From positions 2,784,169-2,848,168 of the forward strand of contig OZ024786.1 in assembly GCA_964017065.1 (NCBI GenBank): a DNA stretch of 64,000 nt. The letters run 5' to 3'. This DNA is from Haliclona indistincta (Eukaryota > Porifera > Demospongiae > Haplosclerida > Chalinidae). Below are positions 12,301 to 27,100 of the stretch, one piece after another (position 1 is the stretch's first letter; every line of letters begins with the position of its first letter). A program made the translations under genes and the position numbers. The notes under the pieces are model-generated. The model made no database searches. It saw nothing but the letters and a program-made list of their open reading frames with translations, and had not been told where the DNA came from.

Positions 12301-15300
12301 GGCCATTGGTCGACTGGACTAGTACAGTGGATGGTGCACTGGTCAACTGGTATTTGTACAGGATCCACAGTATCTGCCATAATGTGGGCAGGGTCACTGC
12401 TTTGTATGGCATGTCAGCCATGAACTGCCAAGCCCCTAACCTGAAGCAGAGACATCACAGTGTCAATGTGTACTGGTATATCTTCTCTGATCTCCCCCTT
12501 CCCATTCCGTTCCATCCTTCTCTCCCTCCTCTCTTCACATCACCCCTCCCTCCCTCCCTCACTTGTGTGCTGTCAGTATCCATCTGGTAGCTCTTAACAC
12601 ACATTGGTCAAACTCCACCTTTCAACAACAAAAAATAAACAGCTTTATAAAATGAAATAGTATACATGAAATATCGTATGTATGCTTCATATATATAGTC
12701 ATACATGTATGACTACATGCAGGTAAAGCTGAGTAATTTCAATGTATTTTGTGCATGTGTAGTTAGCTTAACCCTTTAGTTGCTGGATTAGCTTAAACTA
12801 CAATAAACTGCATTGTACAAAAGCTAGTTCATTGTTACCTGCAGTCTCGCTAGTGAGTATCGAGGCATGCCAGGGTCCTCACTCATGGGCAGCATGGTGG
12901 GCGTGTCTCCAGCTCTCTCCTTCATAGCCTTGTAGTTGGTCCAATGATCAGCAACAAAATGAACCGATTGCCTGACAAGAGCAAACAGAGATATCACAAC
13001 AGTGACTAGTGATCCTATACACAACGTACCTACACAATATTAGAGTCTACTAATTTGAAATACTATAATTTGATTGGTCAACAGCGTGACTCTAATTCCT
13101 GTAGAGTCACGATAGCGAAGCTCTAAGTGTACCCTGAGGCGTTCAGACATAAGCAAAGAATGGAGTGTGTGTTTGCTATAATGGGCTCAGTATATGTGCG
13201 TTTCTTACAGATTCAAAGTCGAAGGACGTTGTATTCAGTATTCCAGAGACACTCACTAAAGTACGGAATGCTACCTAAACAGCGCTGAACGCTGATGTTC
13301 GAGGTAGTATTCGTGTTACTCGTTCGCAGGTCCCTCGCCATATTGCCACAAGCTCCACCCTAGCCTGGCGCTCATCCCCTGCCATGCTGCTTGCTCGAGT
13401 GCGGCGGCCGTCGATCGCTCTGGTCGATCTTTTCTCGGCGACGCTTGCTGGCTGTAGATCAGTAGTACTGCCGTACGTCCTACATCGAACTAGAAGCTTT
13501 GTTTATGTTAAATCAGCTAGTTCGCCGCACAGACAGAGCAGTCAGCATCGTGCGCTAGGCAGACATGTTGACTTGCAAGTGTGTTTACAAAACAGGTAAC
13601 CTAGTAGACTCTAAATAAGTTAGACAGCTCGTCCAATCGGATCCACGCGGTTTAGAAACCCTCGGCCCGCTGGAATAGTGTCCTCGCTACGCTCGGACAC
13701 CATAGCAACGGGCCTCGGGTTTCTAAATCGCGTAGATCCTCGGACTCGCTGTCTAACTATTATTTATAGTAGCTAGACTACACTCGTACTATACTATACA
13801 TTCTTGAAAAAAAATTATAAAATAATTCCAAATTTGTAGTTCCTCCGGTGCCACACCACCAAAAGGACCAATGCCCCACTTCTTTAAATTAAAAAAAATT
13901 TAACCAACTTCCGGGGCCACTGCCCATCACAGCCAGGGCTGCTGCCCAAAGCAGCCAGGTTGCCCATCTTGGCCAGGGCCACACCCAGAACAACCAGGGG
14001 CTGCTGCCCGAACTCTGCCAAGGACAACCGAAGTCACTGCTCCTCCTTGTCATCCCTCCCAGTGCTGGGTGGGGTCCACAGCACATGGCCGAGGATCACT
14101 CACAACAACAGGCCAGCCCGTACGGGTTCTGGGCGTGTCCTCGGTCGCCCACGGCGATCAATTCCTAGATGTTCCCCGTGAGGTTGGTGAGACATTTCCT
14201 CCGTTTAAAAATCCGGCCATTTGACCAGAGGTGCCTCGACCCACTGGGCTGCGAGGAAGCAGGACCCCCTCCTCACCAGTGCGGGCAGCAGGGGCCAGAG
14301 CAGGTCCTTGCAAATGGCGGTCAACGAGACGGTCACTTGCTCAGCCTCACAAGGGCCATTGCGCACACCCTCTACTGGGCTGAGTAGATGACAGGCCGTA
14401 GCTAATGCTCCCCAGCTGTGTCATTCAGCTTACCTGTTCTATTCTCCTCCATTAGGGAGTGGAGGTGGAACCCCAGGCGTGACACTGCCAGATGGCTCCG
14501 CCCTAAGCAGCATTTCCCTACTACCGGGGACAGGAGTTAGGGCCACAGCCACTGCCTCATCACATATCCCACAGCATCAGTTTCGCACATTGCTCCACCA
14601 GTGATGCCGTTGCCCTCTCTAGTTGCATTGTTGGCATACCCCACCTCAGTGCAATGGCCCCATGCATCGCAGTCCCCCTGGTGTCTCCTTGGCTCTCCCT
14701 CCCATCCCTTGGGAAGATAATGGAAAAGGTACAGAAGGGGCTCTACATTGACTTCAAAGAGTTTCTCCAGGAGAACGTTTCGTTATTACAGAGGCTCCAG
14801 GACCTAGGACAGGTCAACCAGCCAATAGTGGCTGGGGTCAAAAATGCGGGACATACCGGATGCAAAAGCCTGGGCCTCGTGCTTTCTGTCTTTCTCAGAG
14901 CAAAGACCAGTTGTGAAGAGACTCGAGAACTCGCAGCCTATGGCATGATCGTACTGCACCTTGACAAAAAGCATACGGGCAGCGGCTGGCAACTCTACGG
15001 CAGGCAATTTCGTCAGGAAGAAGCCGCTGAGGCTGCCCTGCCTTGGTCGGAGATTAACCTCATCCTTGATGGCAGCCACGGTTCCGGTGCCCTGCAACCA
15101 AAGGTTTGCCCTTACTGCCTCTCGGCCGACCACATCAAGGAGGAATACGCACTAGCCTGACTCAAGGCTCATCTGGCCACCAGTCTCGTTTCCCCGCATC
15201 GCAAAAGTCCCCAGGCACCACATGCCGTCGGTTCAACAGAGGCATCTGCGAGTCAGCCGATTGTCGCATGAGCACATCTGCTCAAGCTGCCATAGACCTG

Positions 15301-18300
15301 GTCTTGAACAGTAAGAAAAATGGAAAAGGAAAGGTTGTCCAGGCGAGAATCTCGGGCAAAAGGGCAACACACCTCAACCCCCAAGTGATCTGAGCAGAAA
15401 AGGGACTCACTTAGCCACCATGAGGCCCACCCCTCCTATGACAAAATTATCATAACCACTGGAATCATTTATTCCGGCTGTTATTTGGACGCCAACACTC
15501 TCATATCCATTGAAATCATATTAATCTTGTCGCCTACTCAGCAGCTACTGACAATCATATTATCTCTGTGAGTAACTGCGGCCTAGGCCAAGGATCGTTT
15601 TTTTCTTTCGCTGTGCTGATAATCATACATGAATTTATCTTATTGAGGGGAGTGCATGAGAGCACGAACAATGTGAGATTATAAAAGGGGTTAAGAGAAC
15701 TCTCTTAAACATTCCCCTCTAGGGTGTGGGCATTTAGGACGGCCGCTACTGTTACACCGAAGATCTCTTCGCTCTTGCGTGGATGTCAATGATTGGTCCA
15801 CTCCGATGCCAGCGTCAGAGTCAATGGCGGGATTCCTGCCGACGGACCACTGGTTGCCACTCCTGCAGGCCCACCCATACCAAACCTTCGCCAAGTTCTT
15901 GCGGAGAGGACTATCCGGCAGCTTTCGCATCAGATTTGACTCAAGTAGCCATCTCGAACAGGCTCCAAAAAAATGTATCAGTCCAGGACAACCCGGCCAC
16001 AGTTGATAAATACATTGCCAATGAGGTGGCAAAAGGTCGTCTTACAACACTCCCAGGCGCCGTCATTCACCGGAACCCAATCAGAATAATACTAAAACAA
16101 CACTACCCCCAAAAGTTCAGACTCATCATCGACTTGTCAGCTCCATGTGGGTTGCTCCAGACAAGACCACATGGCCAACAACGGTCTTGACATTCTTAGG
16201 GATTGAAATAGACTCAGTCTGCCAAGAACTCCGGCTCCCTGAGCCCAAGCTACGGAGACTCCAGCAGATTCTAAGCAGGCGGACCTCCAAGCATGAAGCA
16301 TCAAAGCACAGCCTGCAGGTGTTATTGGGCCACCTCACCCATGCCGCAGCAGTGGTGTGGCCAGGCCGTGCCTTCCTCTGTCAGGTGATTGACGCTTCCA
16401 AGCGACCCCGTCTCCAGTGGCAGAAAACTCGGCTAGCCAGACAGACATCACATGGTGGCCATTTTGTTCAGAACTGGAACGGCTTAGCATTGTTTCCCTA
16501 ACTCCCAAAGGTGCTGTGCTAATCGCAGATGCCTCTGACTCATGGGGATGCGGAGCCTACTGCCTAAAGGAGTTCACCTGGTTCCAACTGCATTGGCCAC
16601 AGTCGTGGGCCAACGTCAACATCGCTGCAAAAATGCTCCCAATAGTGGCCGCAGCAGCTATCTGGGGGAAGCCTGGCACAGTACTGTCCTCCTAATCTGC
16701 TCAGATAATCAGGCGGACATTGATTGTCTGAACTCGCGTTAAGCTGAGAAGTCAGTTCTGGCACACCTTCGGTGCCTGTTCTTTTTCGAAGCATATTTTC
16801 AGTTTGATCACAGAGCGAGACACATAGCGGAGAGCTTAATATAGCTGTGGGTGCGCTATCCCGAGGCAAACTAAACCAGTTTCATTCTATTTTCCCGCTC
16901 CCATCACCTCTCCCAAGTAGTGTGGTAGAGCTTCTGCTAGACAGCTCCTTGAACTGGAACCAGCTGTTCACAGCTATTTTACCAACGGGGTCGCGGCCAG
17001 GACCATGACTGCATATTCATATGCTCAGAAGCGTTATTTATCCTTCTGCGAAATAATTATTTTAATAATCTACCCTCTACCTCTGTATAAACCTGTGTCT
17101 AGCCTGTTCGTGGGCTTCCTGGCTCACCAAGGCCTAAAGTCTCAATCCGTGTCGGTGTATGTCAGCACTCCGCCACCTACAGATCTCGGTAGGGCCCCAG
17201 CAAAGTGAGTGGCCCGGCTCAGTACGTCCTAAAAGGGATTGCCCGTGTCCAATCCATCCCTTCCACCTGCCGGTTCCCTGTTACAGCAGCTAGTATGCTT
17301 TGCCTGCTATGGCAAGCTTGCTGCTTGGGCTAGTTTGGATTTTTTGCGCTCAGGAGAGTTTACCGTTCAGAACACATCCTCTCCTCCATCTCCGATGTGG
17401 CGGTCGCAAGCCAAAAACCGACCCCGTTGGAAAGGGAATTTCCATATACCTGGACATATCAGGCTCAACGCTGTGTCCTGTCCTTGCAGTTCTAAGTTCT
17501 CGGCCTACTCGGGACACAGTTTCAGAATCGGCGCGGCCTCAGCCGCTGCGGCCGCTGGAGTCCCCACCAGTGGCGTAGACACACCCGGGCCTGCCCGGGC
17601 ACGTGCCCAGGCAACTTGGCTTAGTACCCTGGGCAATAGTTCTGTATAAACATGTGGCTAGGACTGTGAAAACAAGGATGGCCTCAAAGAGATCCCAGGC
17701 TGTTAGTGGTCAGCAAAGTTTGTTTTTCTATCTAAAGAGAAGGAAGCCCAACCAAGAAGACTCTTTTGCTGATACTACCAATGATGAATCACTAGAATCA
17801 GCTAGTGATTTTCAAGTCGAAGAACAAGATCAAAGTCAGATAGTACAACAGCAAAGCCAGGTAGTACTAGTAGTACTTGTACTACGATGAAGCAGTGCCT
17901 ACTCTGCCTAGTAATGCTACAAGCCAGCAGCATGCTGTTCTTTCTGAGCTAAGCGTGATAATATGCCTGTACAGCCATGTAGGTCATCAGTTAAATTTCC
18001 TCTAACAATAGTTGGATCCAAATGGAGATATTTTAATCCAGATTGGTAACCTATAGCTGGTTAGAACACTTGGTAGACTAGAAAGAGATCAATTGGTGGC
18101 CTCGGCTGCTACGGCACTGGAGTTCCCGCCTATCTCATCAAAGCTCTGGGTAGGTGGGAGAGCGAAGCCTATCATGTCTACATCTGGACAGAGGCCCTAG
18201 CATCTGTAGCACAAGTGATTTCTCAGGTGCAGTGAGACATTGAGACACCACTCTCAGTAAGACAGGGTTTAAACACCAATTGTTGTTTATTCATCGTGGC

Positions 18301-21300
18301 TAATTCTAATCTCCATACACTATGATTATCATGTATCCTGCTGCATTATTGTTTATTCCACTTTTCCGCTTTTTGACCACTTGAATTTTATTGTTGTTAT
18401 AGGCCATGTGGTCTATTATTCTCGCGGCCGTCGCGGGCCTGCTGAGTTCACAGGGAATAGCAATTGGGAAAGAAAGGAGAAGGAATACTTTGGCACCGTG
18501 GCACAGATTGACTCAGCCACAGTTGCCGCCCCCTCCATGGGTTACGCCCAGTAGACGAGTCAATTGGTAGGCAGGGTCAAGGGCGGAGTGACATGCCCTC
18601 GCACGCCCCTCACGTTGCGGGGTGTGTTCCCTGGTGTCATCCATTAAATCGTTAGTGGGGTTGGTCTGCCGCTAACCACAGGTAAGGCTCGGCGAGGTAA
18701 GCGGTTCAAGCAATTTAACCTTTTGTAGGAGGGCATTTATTTACTCAAATCCAAATGGGTATTTTTCTAATGTAATATCCCAGACCTTAATTTAACCCAG
18801 GCATCTATTCTAGGAAGGCTTCTATATAAGTACACAAACTTGAACAAGCTGTTGGCAGTAAATATGTTCGGTTCATGTACAATGGCAGGTGCAGCTATAC
18901 CATTGTACCCTAACATAATCTAGAAAGTCAACTCTAATAATAGTTTAGACCACACCATGTGTGAATGCAGTAATTTGATTGGCTGAATCCAGGTCTCTCA
19001 ATGCTGCAGACACGAATAGATAGATACCTGCCACCAAGCTGATAGATATTTTCTGTAAAATTTGCGCTGAAAACAGCTTACGTATATCGACAGTTGCTAT
19101 GGTCTAAATCAGTTAGACACAGCTCGGCCAACCAGATCCACGCGGTATAGAAACCCTCACTACGCACTTGGGTTCTATAAGAATTCGTCGGGTTTCTAAA
19201 CCTTGGCCACGGCGTCTAACCTATATATAATCAGAGCAGTACATACCTGATAGTTCTTCCAATTTGTTTCACAAATTCCTTGTATCGTGAGTGTCTGAGT
19301 GACGTGAATACATTGCCCAGTATAGTGATGAGAGAGGTAGAGAACGCGATCAGACGAAGCATGTTAGTACTGGTACAGTGAGACACTGAATAGGTGCCTG
19401 TAGAGATGGGGTGAGAGAGAGAGAGAGAGTGAGTGAGAGAGAGGGAGAGAGAGAGAGTCAGTGAGAGAGAGAGTGAGTGAGTCAGTGTGTGAGTCTCACC
19501 ATCTTGTGGTACTTGTAGTATGTGTTGAAATACGTCTCTGATTGGTAATTGTTCAAACAGTGCAATATAGTCTGACTCTTTCAGCATCATCAGCTGGGCC
19601 TCATCAGTAGCCTATAGATATACCAAATACATACCACATGAAGCTTGTATGCAAAATATTCACAAATTTCGATAGAAAACTTAACCAAAAATGCAAAATT
19701 AATTATGGAACACAGAGAATATGCTCTGCAAGCTTCAATCACCAACTTCATACACACCAATGAAATGTACTGTACATGTAAGTTGAGCACCCCAGATTTT
19801 TTCAACTCACGTCTAGTTCTTCCAGCTCTTCATCAACATAAGTCCATAGCTCTGACTCCTGGCGCCCCACCCCAACAGCTCTCTGCTGAGGGGGTGTGGT
19901 CAACATAGCCAGGAACTCCGCTCGACAGCTACATAAATAAAACATCAATCTGATAAAAAATTTACCAAATAAAAACTTTTAAACTAGTTAAGTCAGAAAT
20001 TAGCACATGCAAATTGTCTCAACCACATGCAATACAACTACTACAGATCACATGACTGTCACCTGATTGGTTGCAGCAACGAGGCCAGCATAGCCACCAC
20101 CATATCCAGCACAGCTCCGCCCCAGCCACACCCACCCAGACCAGTGCCAGCATTCCACTCTTGATCCAGGTAACCAGCATTAGGATCATGGACTGAAAGA
20201 TAGGTCAACAAGATAAAGTCAGTATAACAAGATAATAAAGTCAGTATAACAAGATAAAGTCAGTAAAAGTCAGTAAAAGTCAGTCTAACAAGACAAAGTC
20301 AGTATAACAAGGTAAAGTCTCAGAATGCACACAAAATAAGAGTCTTTACGACAAGTACAGCATAATTTCGTCATCTTGAGGTATCTGGACTACATGTACA
20401 ACAGCTCTACCCATCTTTGCCCACTTTAGTGAAACTAATACAACATATATACATTTTGCACATACATGTACAAGAGTACTAATAACGGGCTTTACATTCG
20501 TTTTTGACATTTGACTGATAAAAAATATTGTAGATCTAAAAATTTCTAAACGAGCATAATAATTATCTATCAAACATGGAACAAAAATTAACAGAAAAAA
20601 TTTCGTTACCGGTGTATGGCCTGGGAGGAGTGAAGGTGTGTGTGATTGGTGATGGTGGCTGAAGGTACTTGGCAGCCCAGGAGCTAACACTAGGAGGACA
20701 CCGTAGCAGATGATGGAGAATGAACTGATGGTCCGACAGAGAGGCAGTACGCAGCAGAGCACTCAGCTACACATATGTACAAGGAGAGGTTATTGTAGGT
20801 TATACACCGCGGTAGAGGTGTATATGGGAATTTAGATACTGAGGGCAAACCCCAAGGAATCCAAATTCACATATGCACCGAAAATCGAGGTTTCTAACCG
20901 GTTTACTATTATTTCGACTTACCTGGAGGAAAAATAGCACTCTTGTACCAGCAAGCTACCCAAAACGGTGCAAAACATACAAACAGCGTGATAAACGCTA
21001 TTTGTATGTTTGCTGTCGCTATTAGTTTGCTGCCTAGTGCGCGGTGGCGCCTTGTTTTGCACAGGTAAATACGCGACTTTGGATACCTCATTACATCAAA
21101 GAGAAATATTCATATCATAGTTTAAATGCAGTTACTAGTAGACACAAATAACAGAGTTTATTGTGAAACTTCCAAATGAGATTCAGTGAAAATTTGCGCA
21201 TGAAATCTTTTGCTTTGAAGGTGATGCTCTATGCTTCTACAGTACAAGAAGATTGGTAATTACTTGACTTACCAATAGGTCCAGCCATTTGCGATTGTCT

Positions 21301-23007
21301 TCCCTGAATTGTTGATCTCTCATTGGTCGTCTCTCAAACATGAACAACACACTGATGCAGTTCCTCAGTTCAGTAGTGTGAGTGTCTAGCCCACCAGGAT
21401 GACACAGAGGAAGGTAACCTGGGTTAGAGAGAGAGAAGGAGGGGGAGAGTGAGGAAGGGAGTGAAAGAGAGAGTGTGTGTGAGAGTGTGAGAGTGTGTGA
21501 GTGAGTGAGTGAGTGAGTGAGTGAGTGAGTGAGTGAGTGAGTGAGTGAGTGAGTGAGTGAGTGAGTGAGTGAGTGAGTGCATGAGCAAGTGAATGAGTGA
21601 GTGAGTGGAGCAAGACTATAGTGGGCATGTTCAGCCACACCCACCAGTGATAGCAGTACTACCAGACACCACGTCAGGTAGTGTTAGTAACAGCTGGTAC
21701 AGATAGTTCTCAACATGAATACAAGCAAGTTGAGCTGAGTAGGACTTCATGCACAACTCCTGTAGAGAGAAGGGTTAAATTAAGCAAGCACAGTAAGATC
21801 GTGCAGTGGATGTACAAGCTTTGAACATTCTTGTTGCAATAAGTAAAGGTTTTCGGCCTTTTAGTCTAAATAAAGGGTTGTAAGCTTGTGTAACCATAAA
21901 TTACTAGCCGTTTTTAGTTTTCGTCGTCCATCCTTGCAACGAAAATGAAATACATTAAAATTTAACAGAGGAAAACTTTTGTAGATAAGCATTAATTTTG
22001 GTGTATGGCAGTCTATTGTAACACATAATTTTGTAGTCAAACATTAATTTTGATGTATGGCAGTCTATCGTCAATAAAAGTGTCCACGATTATGTACATA
22101 CAGTTAAATTTTTAGTTTTATAGTAAAATAGACTGCTATACATCAAAATTAATGTTTCTCTACAAAATTATGTCATATAACAATAGTGTTAGCTCACGTC
22201 TTGTAGAGCTTTCCTCAGCTCGTTCAGTGTCCCCTCTGCTCTACCAGCTGCTTGAGCAGAGTAGATCGCGAACTGGTACAGATGGTTCTGAGTCACTTTA
22301 GCGCCATCAGAACACTTTGCCTGTAACAACAAAAAAGATAGATAGCAATACAGTCGGAGTGAGAGAAATTGTAAAGCGCATAAAACTGACATGCAAGCTT
22401 TTCATTCAATTGTGGAATAAAAAGTAACAGATCTTAATAATCTTAAATTTTCTTAATAAGCAAAAATGCTGAAAGATAAGGCAAAAATATAACAGAGCAA
22501 ATAATTCTATGATAAAGAATGTGCTTTTTAGTCAGTGAAATGAGATAAGGATAAGGCATAGTCCACGTCCCTGTTCACATCAATAAAAATCTGGTTAGCT
22601 GAACATTTGGATTTTATGATGTCAATTAGCGACACTTGTGCTAATTCTACTAGAAAATGGCATGTTCCAATGGTACAGGGTTTTGCAGGTTGCTTGACCA
22701 AACAATTTCCTGCTAGCGCATGCGCATAGCGTGTTTTTGTATACAAATTGTACAGAAAACGTACTGTGCGCATGCGCTAGCAGTAAATTTTTGGTCAAGC
22801 AACCTGCAAAACCCTGTATGTCACATGTCACAACCAGATTATGGTTTGGCTAAGAGCTAATTCTTGACACTGGCTTCAGGCTTTAGTTCCCACTGGTCAT
22901 TTACTGGAATTTATGGATTGGTTATAATAACTCACTGATCCAGCAACACTGCGCTGCTCTGTAGTCCATATCTGATCATAGTCACCATCGTAGTCTCTCC
23001 TTAGACC

Positions 23008-23081
<74 letters not shown>

Positions 23082-24046
23082 ACATGATGCAAACTATGTA
23101 CATGTACAAATGTAATACATGTTAGACGTACACGTAGTTTTCATTTGACTCTTGGTCGTATCGAAATACAGAAAATGGGAACCAGTTTTCACAAGTGTTA
23201 GTGAGTGAGTGAGTGAGTGAGTGAGTGAGTGAGTGAGTGAGTGAGTGAGTGAGTGAGTGAGTGAGTGAGTGAGTGAGTGAGTGAGTGAGTGAGTAGGTAA
23301 GTGAGTGAGTGGGTGGTTGGGTGGGTGGGTGGGTGAGTGAGTGAATGACTGAATGTGTGGGTAGGTGGGTGAACGAGCGAGCGAGTGAGTGAGTGTCCTA
23401 CCTCTACTCTTGAATTAGCTGTTCTTAGTGCTAGTCTAGCGTCAAGGTATTGCTGCATCAGCTTGGCTAGTGGATGCTGCTCCTGATGGCTCTCCTGCAA
23501 AAAGACACACACACAGTTATGGTATAATTCCATTGTGTTCGTGTACATACTAATTTTGGTTATGACCATATCGAATATTTTAACGAAGGAAGTTGAACAT
23601 ATCTGTGAAATCTGTATACAACAGGTGCATTGCACAGCAACAAAATCCATTCATGCCTCGCCCACCTTGTCAAAAGACTAGGTGGGCGAGCTGGAAATAG
23701 TTGAGTAATACAAGTAACAATGGTACTGCATACCAGCAGTCAAACACATTGGTACAGAGTTCAATAATGAATGATAAACAACGTCTATGAGTGGTAAGTA
23801 GCACGTCCAACAAAGACATGCCTACACTAGAATTATCAACAAGCGTTGTTAAGTGCATTCAGGTCCCTAGACCGTGAACTAATAACTAAATTATTCGCAT
23901 TGTATGAGACATAAACAGGAAATATTGATGTTGAGGTACATGACATGATTATGATAGGAGAGGGAAGAAGGAAGAGACGAGAGGGGGAAGAGCGGGGAGG
24001 GGGAATGGAGGGAAGAGGTAGGGCGAGGGAAAGGGAGGGAGGAAGG

Positions 24047-24091
<45 letters not shown>

Positions 24092-24092
24092 G

Positions 24093-24154
<62 letters not shown>

Positions 24155-27100
24155 GGGGACAGGGAGGAGGAAAGGGAGGGAGGGAGAGAGAGAGAGGAAT
24201 GGGAGCAATGCATGGAAGCACAGTGACTCGAGACAAATTTAGCATAAAAGAGGGTAATTTTGGAAGATCAAAATTTTGTAGTTTTGGCAAATGTAGTTTT
24301 GGCACCAAGCACCTACATGCATCTAATTTTGGCAATTCGTCAAGTTCACCAAATAAATTTGACATTATCCGCTATACGTTACAGTGGGCCTGAAGTGACA
24401 TTATGGTTGCTTGATCATGGCTCTACTACTAACAAACAGCTGATAAAAAAACTACTGTTGCCAGCCTGTTGCTATAATTTTATTTTTTCCTTCCTTTACA
24501 TGCTCAGCGAACTATTATTATTAACACTATTTTCTTGTCTATAAATGTATAAAACTATTATTATAATTAGACCACAGCTAAGTGATGTTGACCAATCAGG
24601 TTGCATAGCTGCGGGTCTATAAAGCTCATAATGGAATCTCGCCACTGCCACGACCTCATAATGTAATGGAATCCCACCACACGGAGCAGATTACGGTTCT
24701 GTGCGCGGAGTTCTACTGAATATTTTTAACAGCGCTCGCGTGCCTTTGCTCATCGTTCGCGTCGTTTCTGTTTGCTGTTGCTATGGTCTAAATCAGTTAG
24801 ACAGTGCATCCAATCGGATCTACGCGATGTAGAAGTCCTCACGCCATTACCATAGCGCCCTCGCTACGCTCGGACGCTATATAGCAATTGCTCTCGGGCT
24901 TCTAAATCGCGTAGATCCTCAGATGTGCTGTCTAACTATTATTTATTATTCAAAATTTTGATTATATCTATGTACAATCTTATTAATTTGATCGAATAAT
25001 GGAAACATTTACAGCGAATTATGTTAACCCTTATACAGCACAGTGGCGGATCCAGGGGGGGAATCGGGGGCCAATTCCCCCCTTCGCGAGCACGTTTAAT
25101 TAATTCATAGACTATTTTATTGATTGCCACGCCTCTCAATCGTTAACACGCGCACGAGCTCATACATATACACGACGAGCAGCTAGCTGGGGACTACTAG
25201 TAGCAGTGGCGCTGCTACGAGGCAGCAAAATGACGCGATTCACTGAATATTAATTAGTTATTTGCAAAAAAAATCGAGCGCGCTTCCTCGCTTACAAGTT
25301 TTTAGTGACGCCCCTGTATTTGCTAAAATTATTGACCCCCCCTTTTTCAAATCCTGTATCCGCCCCTGCAGCAACAAGGGTTATCGATCTGTTAATGCAT
25401 GTTGGATCATGTATAACATGAACGAGTTTGAATGCAAACCAAACACATGCACAATTGCAAACACGGTCACTCGCAAAAAGGTTTAAAACAAATGCTCTTT
25501 CATTTCATGCTCATTCGTAAACAAAACTCACAATTGCAAACACGGTCACTCGCAAGAAGGTTTTAAAACAAATGCTCTTTCATTCATGCTCGTTCGTTCA
25601 TTTCACTGATTATTCATGCACAGAAACTACTTGTTCTACTAAGCACAGTGATTGATAGTGATCGGTGTACCGGGCGGTGACTGTTAGTATCACGCTTAAT
25701 TGCGAGTTGAAGTTACCAGCTAGAAGATAATACCATCGCTAAATTAGTACTTTGCTTGTGGTCATGTTTTGCTTCGCGTTCGATCGCACACCCACACACG
25801 CACACACACATGCACTGAGATCACTAGCCAAGTAATTTTACTGAATGCAGATGCAATTCATCAAACTCTTTGGTGCACATTTTACTCGTAGGACTATTCC
25901 ATGATATAAAACTCTGTACCCTGCACAATGCACAACAATTACACGATTCATTTACCGGAAATATCTCTAACAGCCAATAGTGTTAGTGACCCTTAAAGTT
26001 ACATAAAGTGATTATGCTGCAAGACAGGATATACAATAAGTAACTATTAGAAGACTGGTTATGAACTGTCTAGGCTGTCCTCTGATCAGGGGTTTATTAT
26101 GTGGGATTCAGTAAGTGATCATTATAGAGGGATGAGGGGTGTCCTCTAAGAGGGGTTCCACTGTAATATATAACACTAAAAACATGAGTGTGGAATGCTG
26201 AAATGTACAGTGACCTCTCTAAGGTCATCCACTGGGACGACACACAGACTGAACCCAAGTTACTAACTATACACATTATCTAGATTATGTTACACCTACT
26301 ACACTGCAGTGTTTGATAACATTGTACGACAAGGTATTTGAGTAGTGATATTGTAGTACATACTCGAATGAAGTTCTCTACGAATTCATCATTCGCAGAA
26401 AGTTGAGGATTAGGACAGAGAAGAGACAGATCCTCCTCTGTGTACGGAATCAGCTGTTCAGACTCCACTGATGCTGTGAGAGGAGTGAGAGTGAGTGAGT
26501 GGGTGGGTGGGTGAGTGAGTGAGTGAGTGAGTGAGTGAGTGAGTGAGTGAGTGAGTGAGTGAGTGAGTGAGTGAGTGAGTGAGTGAGTGAGTGAGTGAGT
26601 GAGTGAGTGAGTGAGTGAGTGAGTGAGTGAGTGAGTGAGTGAATGAGTGAGTGAGTGACTCACCAGCCATCAAGCTCTCCAGCTGAGGGTACAAGGGGTC
26701 ACACTCTCTCTCCTCAGCTACCAGTAGTGAAGCAGTCGATTGTACGTCCACTGCTTCAGCTGTAACCTGATTGGTCAAAGTCTGTGTGTCTTCCTGAACA
26801 CAAGTCCCTTGTGCGAGAACATCGTCTGAAATCTGATTGATCGCTTCTACAGTTTGTTGCCTAGCAACAGGCAATTCGACGCTTAAATTGTTCAACTCTT
26901 GCACTGTATTAGTCTCCTCAGTTGGAGCTGAGACCGCACCCACTGGCTCCGCCTCTTGCTCAACAACTCGCTCCTGTTCAGACGTCAAGTCCTTCTCTTC
27001 AGTAACCTGTAAATAAAACCATCCAGTAACTACAGTGGAACCAAACACTCCCAATAGTGGACACCTCTATATAACGGACAATTTGCAACAAAACCTCAGT

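Larger units (their letters stand above)
13830..18700 (+). mobile_element. decayed DIRS/Ngaro-type tyrosine-recombinase retroelement
   Basis: Plus-strand order: gag-like zinc-knuckle fragments (14654-15330), reverse transcriptase and RNase H pieces (15780-16740), tyrosine recombinase (about 16900-18240). Stops, frameshifts and an internal RT deletion show it is dead. The recombinase in place of a DDE integrase places it with DIRS/Ngaro-like elements. The outer limits are approximate because no clear terminal repeat pair was found. It lies antisense to EPG5. Confidence 0.72.
12972..19246. other. 6.3-kb EPG5 intron filled with transposons
   Basis: Bounded by EPG5 exons 12839-12971 and 19247-19397, whose coding phases match across it (AG + G). 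It contains, in order, a two-part repeat (13040-13757), a tyrosine-recombinase retroelement (about 13830-18700), about 240 bp with nothing recognised, and a second two-part repeat (18944-19220). Confidence 0.85.
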
